From JBEKCD01 sp050015055 (GTDB lineage Archaea > Thermoproteota > Bathyarchaeia > Bathyarchaeales > Bathycorpusculaceae), in the NCBI GenBank assembly GCA_050015055.1, contig JBEKCD010000006.1, forward strand, positions 124,001 through 188,000: a stretch of 64,000 bases of DNA, written 5' to 3'. Positions 52,374 through 59,939 of the stretch are shown piece after piece (positions within the stretch are counted from its first letter, which is position 1; each line of letters begins with the position of its first letter). The notes under the pieces were generated by a model that was given only the letters and a program-made list of their open reading frames with translations, made no database searches and was not told the origin of the DNA. Position numbers and translations under genes: made by a program.

Positions 52374-52894
52374 CCGAAACAGCTGAAAAGCCCATAAAAG
52401 CTTCAGAAATGGATCCTAAATTCAAGTACGAAATTTCAAAGATGCGCGGCGCAGAAAAAGTGATGCGTTGCTTCCAGTGTGGAACATGCACATCAGACTG
52501 TCCAATTGCACGGTTCAGCGAAACCTACAGGCCGAGACAGATAATCCGAATGACGCAACTCGGACTCAGAGACAGAGTGTTGAACAGCGACACACTGTGG
52601 CTTTGCGCAGCCTGCTTCACGTGCACAGACCGGTGTCCACAAGATGTTGAAGTCGCCAGCGTCATACGCGTCCTGAGAAACTTGGCAGCTGAGAAGGGCA
52701 TCGTTCCTCAAGTATTCAAAGAGGAAGCATCAAGCATACTCGAATCAGGCTACGCCTACCGGATTCCCGAGCTAAGGCTAAAGAAGAGAGAAACCTTGGG
52801 CCTGCCACCGCTACCGAAAGGCAACCCTGAAAGCATAGGCAAAACACTGCGCACGATAAGTTTCCTGAAGTGCGTCGAGAAGAAGGGAGGCTAG
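52370..52894 (+). CDS. hdrC: HdrC, heterodisulfide reductase Fe-S subunit
   Basis: A 174-residue protein with two [4Fe-4S] motifs: CFQCGTCTSDCP and CAACFTCTDRCP. The typical family sequence RPRQIIRMTQLGLRDRVL lies between. HdrC wires HdrA to HdrB. It overlaps mvhD upstream, and hdrB starts one base after its stop. Confidence 0.94.
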   Translation: MTETAEKPIKASEMDPKFKYEISKMRGAEKVMRCFQCGTCTSDCPIARFSETYRPRQIIRMTQLGLRDRVLNSDTLWLCAACFTCTDRCPQDVEVASVIRVLRNLAAEKGIVPQVFKEEASSILESGYAYRIPELRLKKRETLGLPPLPKGNPESIGKTLRTISFLKCVEKKGG

Positions 52895-52895
52895 A

Positions 52896-53786
52896 ATGGC
52901 CGAACGCAAGTACCTCATGTTTCTGGGATGCGCAATTCCCTACCGCGTTGCCGCATATGAGATCTCGGCACGCAAAGTGCTCGCGAGGCTCGGCGTGGAA
53001 ATAGGTGAGATGCCCGAGTTTAACTGCTGCGGGCTTCCGCTGGATCCTGTGAGCCACGAAACGATGCTAATCTTGGCGGCAAGAAACCTTGCCATGGCGG
53101 AACAGAAGGGACTAGACATCGTGGCTTTGTGCCCAGGCTGTGCGGGGACCTTGAAGAAGGTCAGCAAGATGTTGAAAGAGGACAAGCACTTGCGTGAAGA
53201 GATAAACGGGCATTTGAAGGAAGCCGGACTGGAGTATAAGGGAACGGTTAAAGCAAAGCATCTGTTGCAGGTGCTGGTTGAAGACGTAGGGTTGGAGAAG
53301 ATAAAAGAAATGGTCGTCAGGCCGCTCACAAACGTGAAAGTTGCTGAACACAACGGTTGCCACATCTTGAGGCCTAAGGAGTACATCGGTTTTGATGATC
53401 CTGAGGATCCGAAAACGCTCAAGACCTTGATTGAAGCGACTGGAGCAACATGTTTGGACTACTTGGATGAGACAGAATGCTGCGGTGCTCCAAGCGTTGG
53501 CGTGAACGACAAGATCGCTCTGCAGCTTGCAAGGGACAAGCTGAACCACATCAAGACCGTGGATGCGCAGGCGATGATAACCATCTGTCCGTTCTGTCAC
53601 ATCATGTACGACACGAACGAGTTGCGCATCGAAAAGATGTTCAACGAGGTTTATGGTATTCCAATCCTTCATTATCCCCAGCTGCTGGGTTTAGCGATGG
53701 GGATGTCGCCTGAAGAACTTGCTTTCAACGATCTCCGTGTTGACTGTTCAAAAATATTGGGACAAGTGTGTGAAGGTGGAAAGTAA
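52896..53786 (+). CDS. hdrB: HdrB, heterodisulfide reductase catalytic subunit
   Basis: A 296-residue protein with two CCG domains. Motif 1 comprises GCAIPYR, FNCCGLPLD and LCPGCAGTL; motif 2 comprises HNGCHILRP, TECCGAPSVG and ICPFCHIMYD. These hold the two noncubane [4Fe-4S] clusters that reduce CoM-S-S-CoB in methanogens. No methyl-CoM reductase lies in this window, so the disulfide may be another thiol pair. The gene sits directly before the hydrogenase small subunit. Confidence 0.94.
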   Translation: MAERKYLMFLGCAIPYRVAAYEISARKVLARLGVEIGEMPEFNCCGLPLDPVSHETMLILAARNLAMAEQKGLDIVALCPGCAGTLKKVSKMLKEDKHLREEINGHLKEAGLEYKGTVKAKHLLQVLVEDVGLEKIKEMVVRPLTNVKVAEHNGCHILRPKEYIGFDDPEDPKTLKTLIEATGATCLDYLDETECCGAPSVGVNDKIALQLARDKLNHIKTVDAQAMITICPFCHIMYDTNELRIEKMFNEVYGIPILHYPQLLGLAMGMSPEELAFNDLRVDCSKILGQVCEGGK

Positions 53787-54767
53787 ATGGCAGAAAAATT
53801 GAAACTGGGTTTCTACTGGGCTGCAAGCTGTGGCGGATGCGAAATCGCAGTGCTGGACATAAACGAGAAAATACTGGACGTGGTTAAAATCGCGGACATA
53901 GTGTTCTGGCCTGTTGCTATAGACGTCAAGTACAAAGACGTTGAGGCTATGCCCGACAAGTACATAGACATCTGCTTCTTCAACGGGTCAATCAGGAGCG
54001 GGGAACAGGAACACATGGCCAAGCTCCTGAGACAAAAATCCAAGACGCTCGTGGCGTTCGGCTCCTGCGCCCAAGAAGGGTGCATACCTGGCCTCGCGAA
54101 TCTCCATGACCGCAAAGAAATCTTTGACAAAGTCTATCTGGAAAGCAAGTCCATCGCGAACCCGAAAAGAATCGTTCCCAAAACCACGACCGAAGCAAAA
54201 GAAGGCACATTGAAGCTTCCAGTGTTCTACAACACAGTAAAAACCCTGGATCAGACCGTTGATGTAGACTACTACCTGCCCGGTTGCCCACCTCCAGTCA
54301 AGCTCATAGCGACTGCCGTGGATGCCATCGCGAACAACCAGCTGCCGCCAAAGGGTTCAGTGCTTGCACCGTTGAAATCTGTCTGCGACGAATGCCCACG
54401 AAAGAAGGATAACAAGAAAATCTCCAAGATATACCGTGTTCATGAAAAGATCCCAGAACCGGAGAAGTGTCTGCTCGAACAGGGCATAATATGCATGGGA
54501 CCAGCGACTCGCAGCGGCTGCGGGGCTCAATGCCTCACGGTTGACATGCCCTGCACAGGATGCGGTGGACCATGTCCCAACTCGCCGGAGCAAGGAGCAG
54601 CAATGATGAGCGCGTTAGCTTCAATACTAGGGCTGGAAGGCGAGACGGAGCATTACAGCCAGGAGGATGTTGACAACCTGATGGACCAGATCAAGGATCC
54701 TCTTGGAACGTTCTACATGTACTCTTTACCGTCATCAATTCTCAGGAGGAAAGTGATGGAAAAATGA
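53787..54767 (+). CDS. mvhG: [NiFe]-hydrogenase small subunit, Hdr-linked (MvhG-like)
   Basis: A 326-residue small subunit. The proximal cluster ligands are AASCGGCEI, GSCAQEGCIPG and GCPPP. C-terminal cysteines (CPRKKD, CLLEQGIICMGPATRSGCG, CTGCGGPCPNSPEQ) hold two more clusters. There is no signal peptide, so it is cytoplasmic, as group 3c hydrogenases are. It overlaps mvhA by 4 nt. Confidence 0.92.
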   Translation: MAEKLKLGFYWAASCGGCEIAVLDINEKILDVVKIADIVFWPVAIDVKYKDVEAMPDKYIDICFFNGSIRSGEQEHMAKLLRQKSKTLVAFGSCAQEGCIPGLANLHDRKEIFDKVYLESKSIANPKRIVPKTTTEAKEGTLKLPVFYNTVKTLDQTVDVDYYLPGCPPPVKLIATAVDAIANNQLPPKGSVLAPLKSVCDECPRKKDNKKISKIYRVHEKIPEPEKCLLEQGIICMGPATRSGCGAQCLTVDMPCTGCGGPCPNSPEQGAAMMSALASILGLEGETEHYSQEDVDNLMDQIKDPLGTFYMYSLPSSILRRKVMEK

Positions 54768-56218
54768 AGGAAATCGTCATAGATCCGATAACGAGATTGG
54801 AAGGCCACGGTAACGTTTCGATATTCCTGAACAACGAGGGTGAAGTTGAAAACGCTTATCTCAAGATACCTGAACTCAGAGGGTTCGAACAGTTCTGCGT
54901 GGGCAGAAGAGCTGAACTCATGCCGATTCTCACGACTAGAATCTGCGGAGTCTGCCCTGTCGCCCACCATTTCGCTGCCACAAAAGCCTTGGACGCAGCG
55001 TTCAACGTTGACCCTCCATCCGCAGCTAAAAAGCTCAGAGAACTCATGTACGCTGGATACATCATCTACGACCACACACTGCACTTCTACTATCTTGGTG
55101 GACCGGACTTCATCGTCGGACCTGACGCTCCGCCTGAGAAAAGAAACATACTTGGAGTCATTGAGAAGGCCGGGATGGATGTGGCCAAGGAGGTCATCAA
55201 GCACCGAGCCTACGGACAAAGGATAACGGCGATTCTGGGTGGAAAAGCGACGCATCCAGTGTGCGGGTTACCCGGAGGTATCTCGAAGCCGCTGAGTGAA
55301 GAGAACAGGCAGGAAATCGAGATGATGGCGGCATCGTCCTTGGAGTTTGCAAAATTCACCCTGAAAATATTTCATGACATTGTTCTGGGAAACCCGAAGT
55401 ACGTTGACATGATCAAGAGCGACGCGTACACGATGAACACGTACTATATGGGCCTGGTTGATGAGCACAATAAGGTCAACTTTTACGACGGTAAAATCAG
55501 AGTCGTCTATCCTAGCGGCGGCGAATTCCTCAAGTTTGAGCCAAAAGACTACTTGACACAGATTGGCGAACACGTGGAAGAGTGGACTTACGCGAAGTTT
55601 CCGTTCCTCAAGAAGGTAGGATGGAAAGGCCTGGTTTACGGTCCGGACAGCGGTGTTTACCGTGTGGGTCCGCTTGGAAGACTGAACGCTTCAGACGGCA
55701 TGGCAACACCGCTTGCACAGGAAGAGTACGAGGTAATGTACAAGACTCTTGGCGGAAAACCGGTGCACGGCACTCTGGCGTTCCACTGGGCACGGCTGAT
55801 TGAGCTGCTCTACGCGACTGAACGGGCGCTTGAGCTTGTAAGAGATCCTGAGATAACGAGCACGAACGTGCGGAACAAGCCGGGCGAACCTGGCGAGGGC
55901 GTGGGAGTCGTCGAGGCAGCGAGGGGCACACTGTATCATCATTACGTGCTGGACAAGGACGCGCTGATTAAGGATGTCAACATGATTGTAGCGACAACCA
56001 ACAACTATCCCGCAATCTGCATGTCCATCCGCGACGCTGCAAAAGGTCTCATACACGACGGAAAAGTGAACCAAGGCATACTCAACATGGTCGAAATGGC
56101 CTTCAGAGCATACGACCCCTGCTTCGGATGTGCCACGCACTTCGCTGTAGGACAAATGCCCTTAACCGTACAAATCTACGACGCAAACAGGAAACTCGTT
56201 CAAAAACTAGAGAGATAA
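54764..56218 (+). CDS. mvhA: [NiFe]-hydrogenase large subunit (MvhA-like)
   Basis: A 484-residue catalytic subunit. N-terminal nickel ligands are Cys61 and Cys64 (RICGVCPVAHH), and C-terminal ligands Cys453 and Cys456 (DPCFGCATH). His459 would mark the maturation cleavage site, leaving a 25-residue tail to be removed. The protease gene follows directly. With MvhG and MvhD it oxidises H2 (or makes it) and feeds HdrA. It is the last gene of the Hdr operon. Confidence 0.93.
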   Translation: MKEIVIDPITRLEGHGNVSIFLNNEGEVENAYLKIPELRGFEQFCVGRRAELMPILTTRICGVCPVAHHFAATKALDAAFNVDPPSAAKKLRELMYAGYIIYDHTLHFYYLGGPDFIVGPDAPPEKRNILGVIEKAGMDVAKEVIKHRAYGQRITAILGGKATHPVCGLPGGISKPLSEENRQEIEMMAASSLEFAKFTLKIFHDIVLGNPKYVDMIKSDAYTMNTYYMGLVDEHNKVNFYDGKIRVVYPSGGEFLKFEPKDYLTQIGEHVEEWTYAKFPFLKKVGWKGLVYGPDSGVYRVGPLGRLNASDGMATPLAQEEYEVMYKTLGGKPVHGTLAFHWARLIELLYATERALELVRDPEITSTNVRNKPGEPGEGVGVVEAARGTLYHHYVLDKDALIKDVNMIVATTNNYPAICMSIRDAAKGLIHDGKVNQGILNMVEMAFRAYDPCFGCATHFAVGQMPLTVQIYDANRKLVQKLER

Positions 56219-56221
56219 ACT

Positions 56222-56237
56222 CTTTTTCCTTTTTCCT
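56222..56237 (+). terminator. T-rich termination region after mvhA
   Basis: TTTTTCCTTTTTCC immediately follows the mvhA stop on the coding strand. Archaeal RNA polymerase terminates at such U-runs. The next gene starts 30-50 nt on, so termination may be partial. Confidence 0.45.
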
Positions 56238-56264
56238 CTGATTGTGTTCTGTTGGCGATTTCTA

Positions 56265-56762
56265 GTGGTTAACCCAAGATTCAATGTTCAGAAGGAGCTT
56301 GGAAAGTGGCTTTCAGACGCTGATAGAGTCGTTCTGGCCGGCGTTGGAAACCCCATTCGCATGGACGACTATGTTGGAGTGAGAGTGGTTCAAGACTTAC
56401 AGGGAAAGGTTTCTGATAAGGTACACCTCATAGAATGCGAAACGGTTCCTGAAGATTCCGTGCCGCAAATCGTAGATTTCCGTCCCACGCACGTCCTTTT
56501 GATAGACGCTGCACTTCTGGGCCTAGAGCCTGGCAGTTACAAGCTTGTTGAACCTGAGCGGTTGACTATGTCTCCTGCCTTTTCGACACACATGCTTCCA
56601 CTACGGATATTCTGTGAACATGTTATGGAGACAACCCAAGCAAGAATTGCCCTATTGCTGGTGGAACCCGAGAAGAGTGATTTCGGAGAGGGTCTGACTC
56701 CCCGCGTTGAAGCCTCCGTGAAGGAAATCGTCCAGACACTGCTTGAACTGCTTCCACAATAG
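56265..56762 (+). CDS. Hydrogenase maturation endopeptidase (HycI/HyaD family)
   Basis: About 165 residues from GTG 56265; GTG 56244 adds seven unlikely residues. The nickel-sensing site residues are Asp in GNPIRMDDYVG, Asp in LLIDAALLG and His in STHMLPLRIF. It cuts the C-terminal tail of MvhA after Ni insertion. Its position right behind mvhA supports the pairing. Confidence 0.9.
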   Translation: MVNPRFNVQKELGKWLSDADRVVLAGVGNPIRMDDYVGVRVVQDLQGKVSDKVHLIECETVPEDSVPQIVDFRPTHVLLIDAALLGLEPGSYKLVEPERLTMSPAFSTHMLPLRIFCEHVMETTQARIALLLVEPEKSDFGEGLTPRVEASVKEIVQTLLELLPQ

Positions 56763-56842
56763 CTGCATCAGCCCCGTTAGTGTCCGATTATGGTTACAAC
56801 AGTGCGCGGGCAATGTTGGATTCTCATGCGGTCTTTGGTGAA

Positions 56843-56852
56843 AACTTATATT
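56843..56852 (+). promoter_or_regulatory. TATA-type promoter for asnA
   Basis: GAAAACTTATATTGTGG is centred about 40 nt before the ATG at 56888. It falls within a longer open frame that begins at 56780, so it decides for the shorter gene. Confidence 0.5.
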
Positions 56853-56887
56853 GTGGGGCCGAGTATCCGATTCGATGTGTGATCATC

Positions 56888-58018
56888 ATGTCGGACAAGA
56901 AAGCGGATCTTGCTGGTCCAGGCATCGGCAGCTACGATGAGCTGGAGAAGATTCTGCCAAAAGACTACCACCCTATTTTGGACCCGAAAGACACGCAGAA
57001 AGCAATATTTGCGGTGAAAAGCTACATCGAGGAAAACCTGTGCAAAGAGCTCAATCTGATAATGGTGCAGGTTCCCCTCATCGTGGACGTCTTGAGCGGC
57101 GTCAACGACCTTTTGGATCGTGATGGCTCGCGTACACCCATTCAATTCCACATTTCAAACGACTATGACAAACATCCAGTCGACGCTCAAATAGTCCAGG
57201 CCGCGACCAAATGGAAGCGGCTGGCCCTGAAAGAGTTCGGGATGAAGCCCGGCGAAGGCCTGTGCACTGACATGCGTGCCGTGCGCAAGGACTACTTCCT
57301 CGACCATGACCACAGCGCCTACGTTGACCAGTGGGACTGGGAAAAGGCAATAACTGAGAAGGAGCGTAACCTCAAATACCTCACCGAGACCGTGGAGAAA
57401 ATCTGGAAGGTCATCAAGGGCGCCGAGAAGCACGTGCAGAAACTCTATCCTCAATTGAAAACAGACAAGTATCCAGACTTGCCTGACAAGCTAACTTTCC
57501 TGCATGCCGAGGACATCCTTGACAAGTACCCCGACCTGCCTCGCAAGCAGCGCGAGACAAGGATTCTGCAGGATTACCCAGGGATTTTCATTTACGGAAT
57601 TGGTTGGCCCCTCAGAGACGGTTACCCCCATGAAATGAGAGCGGCGGACTATGATGACTGGGTAACCGAGACGAAGTCAAAGGACGGAAAACCGATGCAC
57701 GGTCTCAACGGCGACATTCTCGTCTGGAACCCCGTGACGAAGCGACGCCACGAATTGACATCGATGGGCATCCGAGTCAACGCAGAAACGCTTAAGAAAC
57801 AACTAGAGATGTCGGGTCAGCTTGACTTTCTCAAGTACCCGTACCACCAGGGCATAGTGAAAAACGAGATTCCGCTCAGCATAGGCGGAGGGATAGGTCA
57901 GTCGCGCACGCAGATGGCGATACTCAAGAAGGCACATCTAGGCGAGGTCAGCGTCACCGTTTGGCCGAAAGTACTCAAAGACATGTGTAGCAAGAGAAAC
58001 ATATTCGTACTCGAATAA
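56888..58018 (+). CDS. asnA: Aspartate-ammonia ligase (asparagine synthetase A)
   Basis: About 376 residues from ATG 56888. It is an AspRS-related enzyme that makes asparagine from aspartate, ammonia and ATP. Signatures include LPKDYHPILDPKDTQKAIFA, GVNDLLDRDGSRTPIQFHIS, GEGLCTDMRAVRKD, HSAYVDQWDWEKAI and SIGGGIGQSRTQMAILKKAH. It is longer than the bacterial enzyme (about 330) because of an insert near 225-255 with two similar DKYPDLP segments (KTDKYPDLPDK and LDKYPDLPRK). Single gene with its own promoter. Confidence 0.9.
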   Translation: MSDKKADLAGPGIGSYDELEKILPKDYHPILDPKDTQKAIFAVKSYIEENLCKELNLIMVQVPLIVDVLSGVNDLLDRDGSRTPIQFHISNDYDKHPVDAQIVQAATKWKRLALKEFGMKPGEGLCTDMRAVRKDYFLDHDHSAYVDQWDWEKAITEKERNLKYLTETVEKIWKVIKGAEKHVQKLYPQLKTDKYPDLPDKLTFLHAEDILDKYPDLPRKQRETRILQDYPGIFIYGIGWPLRDGYPHEMRAADYDDWVTETKSKDGKPMHGLNGDILVWNPVTKRRHELTSMGIRVNAETLKKQLEMSGQLDFLKYPYHQGIVKNEIPLSIGGGIGQSRTQMAILKKAHLGEVSVTVWPKVLKDMCSKRNIFVLE

Positions 58019-58078
58019 ACGCAATAAGCCATCGCAGCCCCTGTCCCATCATTTTCTCTTGAAACTACAGGAACTATA

Positions 58079-58197
58079 GCGCGCATTAAGAATTGTTACC
58101 TTTTGCTACTCTTTCAACATTCTTCAAAAGTGCTTCAATTCTCTTAATTGCTACCGCTGGGTTGTGAAAGAATTCTTTGACCGCTTCTGACGGTCAA
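58079..58197 (-). repeat. Dispersed ~120-bp element, copy B
   Basis: The reverse complement matches 12873-12995. It begins TTGACC (58192-58197) with a perfect hairpin, TTGACCG/CGGTCAA around a 7-nt loop, runs through GTAGCAATTAAG and AAAAGGTAACAATTC, and ends TTAATGCGCGC. The frame ending at TAA 58086-58088 reads SEAVKEFFHNPAVAIKRIE and ends NVERVAKGNNS, without a start codon, so this copy looks non-coding or broken. Confidence 0.6.
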
Positions 58198-58263
58198 CTT
58201 TTACTACTTAGGAAAGCGCACACCAAATCTTAAATCGAACTGGAGTTCCCCTTATATTTTGAT

Positions 58264-59073
58264 ATGAAGAAGCTTGTCGTCGGGTCACTGATTTTTCTGC
58301 TTTTTGTCGCTGCTCTGTTCTTGTTGGTGCGCATAGAAAAGTATCATCCGATAGGGGCTGATGTGGCTATTTACTCTGGCAGAGGCACGTGGAACGATTC
58401 AGTCGTAGCTCTTGAGAAAATCGTTCTCTGGATGAACTGCACCTTTGAGCTTGTAACTGCACAGTACATTAACGATCATGGGCTAGCGGCTTTTCGCGTG
58501 CTGTGCATTCCAGGCGGGGACATGTATGCCTATGGTCAGGACCTTTCTATGAACGGCAAGAACAACATCAGAACCTTCGTGCATGACGGTGGAGGTTACA
58601 TTGGAATCTGCGGTGGAGCTTACTTCGCTGCAGAAAGAGTCTTCTGGCGCGGCAATGAACTGCCCATGACGACACCCGCGTTGTTTCCAGGCATCGCCGA
58701 AGGCCCCATCGACGAGATAATGCCCTACCCCAACTACACGATGTGCTCGGTGAACATCGTCGACCACACACATCCCATCACCCAGTCTGAGCCCGACAAT
58801 GAAACGATGCTCTACTATTGGGGTCCAGCACTCGTGCCCAACGCAGCAGCCAACGTGACCGTTCTGGGAACATACGCGAAAGGAAACCTGCCTGCGATGG
58901 TGGCTTCAGAGTACCATCAAGGAAGAGTTTTCCTCGTCGGCACACATCCTGAAATCGAAGAAGACAGTAACCTCGACGGAGCGTCGTTCGGAGACGAACT
59001 TCAAGACGAAGGTTCCGAATGGCCAATTATGCAAAGAGCCTTCCTATGGTGTATGCAGATTCAGAATGCATAG
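58264..59073 (+). CDS. Exported glutaminase-fold protein (BPL_N/DJ-1-like)
   Basis: A 269-residue protein. An N-terminal signal/TM segment (LVVGSLIFLLFVAALFLLV) precedes a class I amidotransferase-like domain. The nucleophile elbow is GYIGICGGAY with Cys, the oxyanion strand is LCIPGGDMYAYG, and GTHPEIEED supplies the His/Glu pair. This matches the BPL_N family (the N-terminal domain of biotin-protein ligases). A full catalytic triad outside the membrane suggests hydrolysis, but no substrate is known. Confidence 0.8.
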   Translation: MKKLVVGSLIFLLFVAALFLLVRIEKYHPIGADVAIYSGRGTWNDSVVALEKIVLWMNCTFELVTAQYINDHGLAAFRVLCIPGGDMYAYGQDLSMNGKNNIRTFVHDGGGYIGICGGAYFAAERVFWRGNELPMTTPALFPGIAEGPIDEIMPYPNYTMCSVNIVDHTHPITQSEPDNETMLYYWGPALVPNAAANVTVLGTYAKGNLPAMVASEYHQGRVFLVGTHPEIEEDSNLDGASFGDELQDEGSEWPIMQRAFLWCMQIQNA

Positions 59074-59417
59074 CGCGAACCTTTCCCTGATATTAGCGCG
59101 TTATTTCAAGGAATAGTTCATGTTGTTTCTTTGACAGAAGCTCATTTCTTCGAGAACAGGTTTCTGTAACAGGATTTGGAAAAAAGGTCAAAAGTGATTT
59201 TGGGTTTATTGTCTTTTTGGAAAAAGGTGAAAAACCGGAAGAGCGCGCGCTATCGTTGCCAATTGTTACCGCAAAATTGTTACTTTTTCCCACGGCTGCC
59301 CGATGTTTTTCCTAGCGCGCGCTCGCATTGGAACCGCTGGAAGAACCCTACGACGCGCATCGCTGATGAGCTGTGCCGGCCATGAAGAATTGAGTTAGAG
59401 CGGTGCTGGGAAAAAGG
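59074..59417. other. Intergenic with GC-palindromes and GGAAAAAGGT repeats
   Basis: This 344-bp gap holds two AGCGCGCGCT palindromes (59242-59251, 59314-59323) 72 bp apart. TTAGCGCGTTA lies near 59095 and three GGAAAAAGGT-like runs near 59175, 59217 and 59407. Two TTGTTAC motifs follow the first palindrome, as in element B. No gene seen. Confidence 0.55.
59242..59323. repeat. Pair of AGCGCGCGCT palindromes
   Basis: Copies at 59242-59251 and 59314-59323. AATTGTTACC lies between them, the same motif found beside the GCGCGC core of element B at 58.1 kb. Confidence 0.7.
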
Positions 59418-59939
59418 TTAGGTTTTCTGGGTTTCTTTCACGGCTTCTTGGAACAGCTTCTTGACAGCTGTTATTCTTGCTTTTTGCGCCAAGACGTCGC
59501 TCGTGGTCACTTCTAGGGCTTCTTCTGGACACCATTTGACGCATTGCGGTTCTCCTTTCTCTTTGCACAGGTCACAGACGTAGACAACCTTGTTGTCAGG
59601 GTGCAGCATGATTGCTCCGTAGTCGCATGCTTCGATGCACCATCCGCAGCCGTTGCACTTGTCCTTGTCCACAGCAATGAGTCCAGTTTCTTCAGACTGG
59701 GTTAGGCTTTTTCTTGGGCAGGCGGCGACGCATGGTGGGTCTTCACACAGCCTGCACGTTACGGCCAGATTTATCAGCTGGTTTATTCTGACCACTCTTA
59801 TACGGGATTTTAGAGGGTTGAATGCTTTTTCCTTGGTCAAGGAGCAAATGTATTCGCACACTTGGCATCCTACGCATTTGTCAGGGTCTGCGGATACAAA
59901 TTTTCTTTCATGAATCTTCACCATTTTCTTTTCCTCCAT
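59418..59939 (-). CDS. Polyferredoxin partner of AOR
   Basis: A 173-residue HycB/DmsB-like protein from ATG 59939, whose ATG overlaps the AOR stop (TAATG). Four [4Fe-4S] motifs appear: CVGCQVCEYIC, CRLCEDPPCVAACP, CNGCGWCIEAC and CDLCKEKGEPQCVKWCP. Their ligands interleave in the usual way. It takes electrons from the aldehyde oxidoreductase encoded just upstream. A longer frame to 60020 lies inside aor and is not needed. Confidence 0.9.
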   Translation of the reverse strand: MEEKKMVKIHERKFVSADPDKCVGCQVCEYICSLTKEKAFNPLKSRIRVVRINQLINLAVTCRLCEDPPCVAACPRKSLTQSEETGLIAVDKDKCNGCGWCIEACDYGAIMLHPDNKVVYVCDLCKEKGEPQCVKWCPEEALEVTTSDVLAQKARITAVKKLFQEAVKETQKT

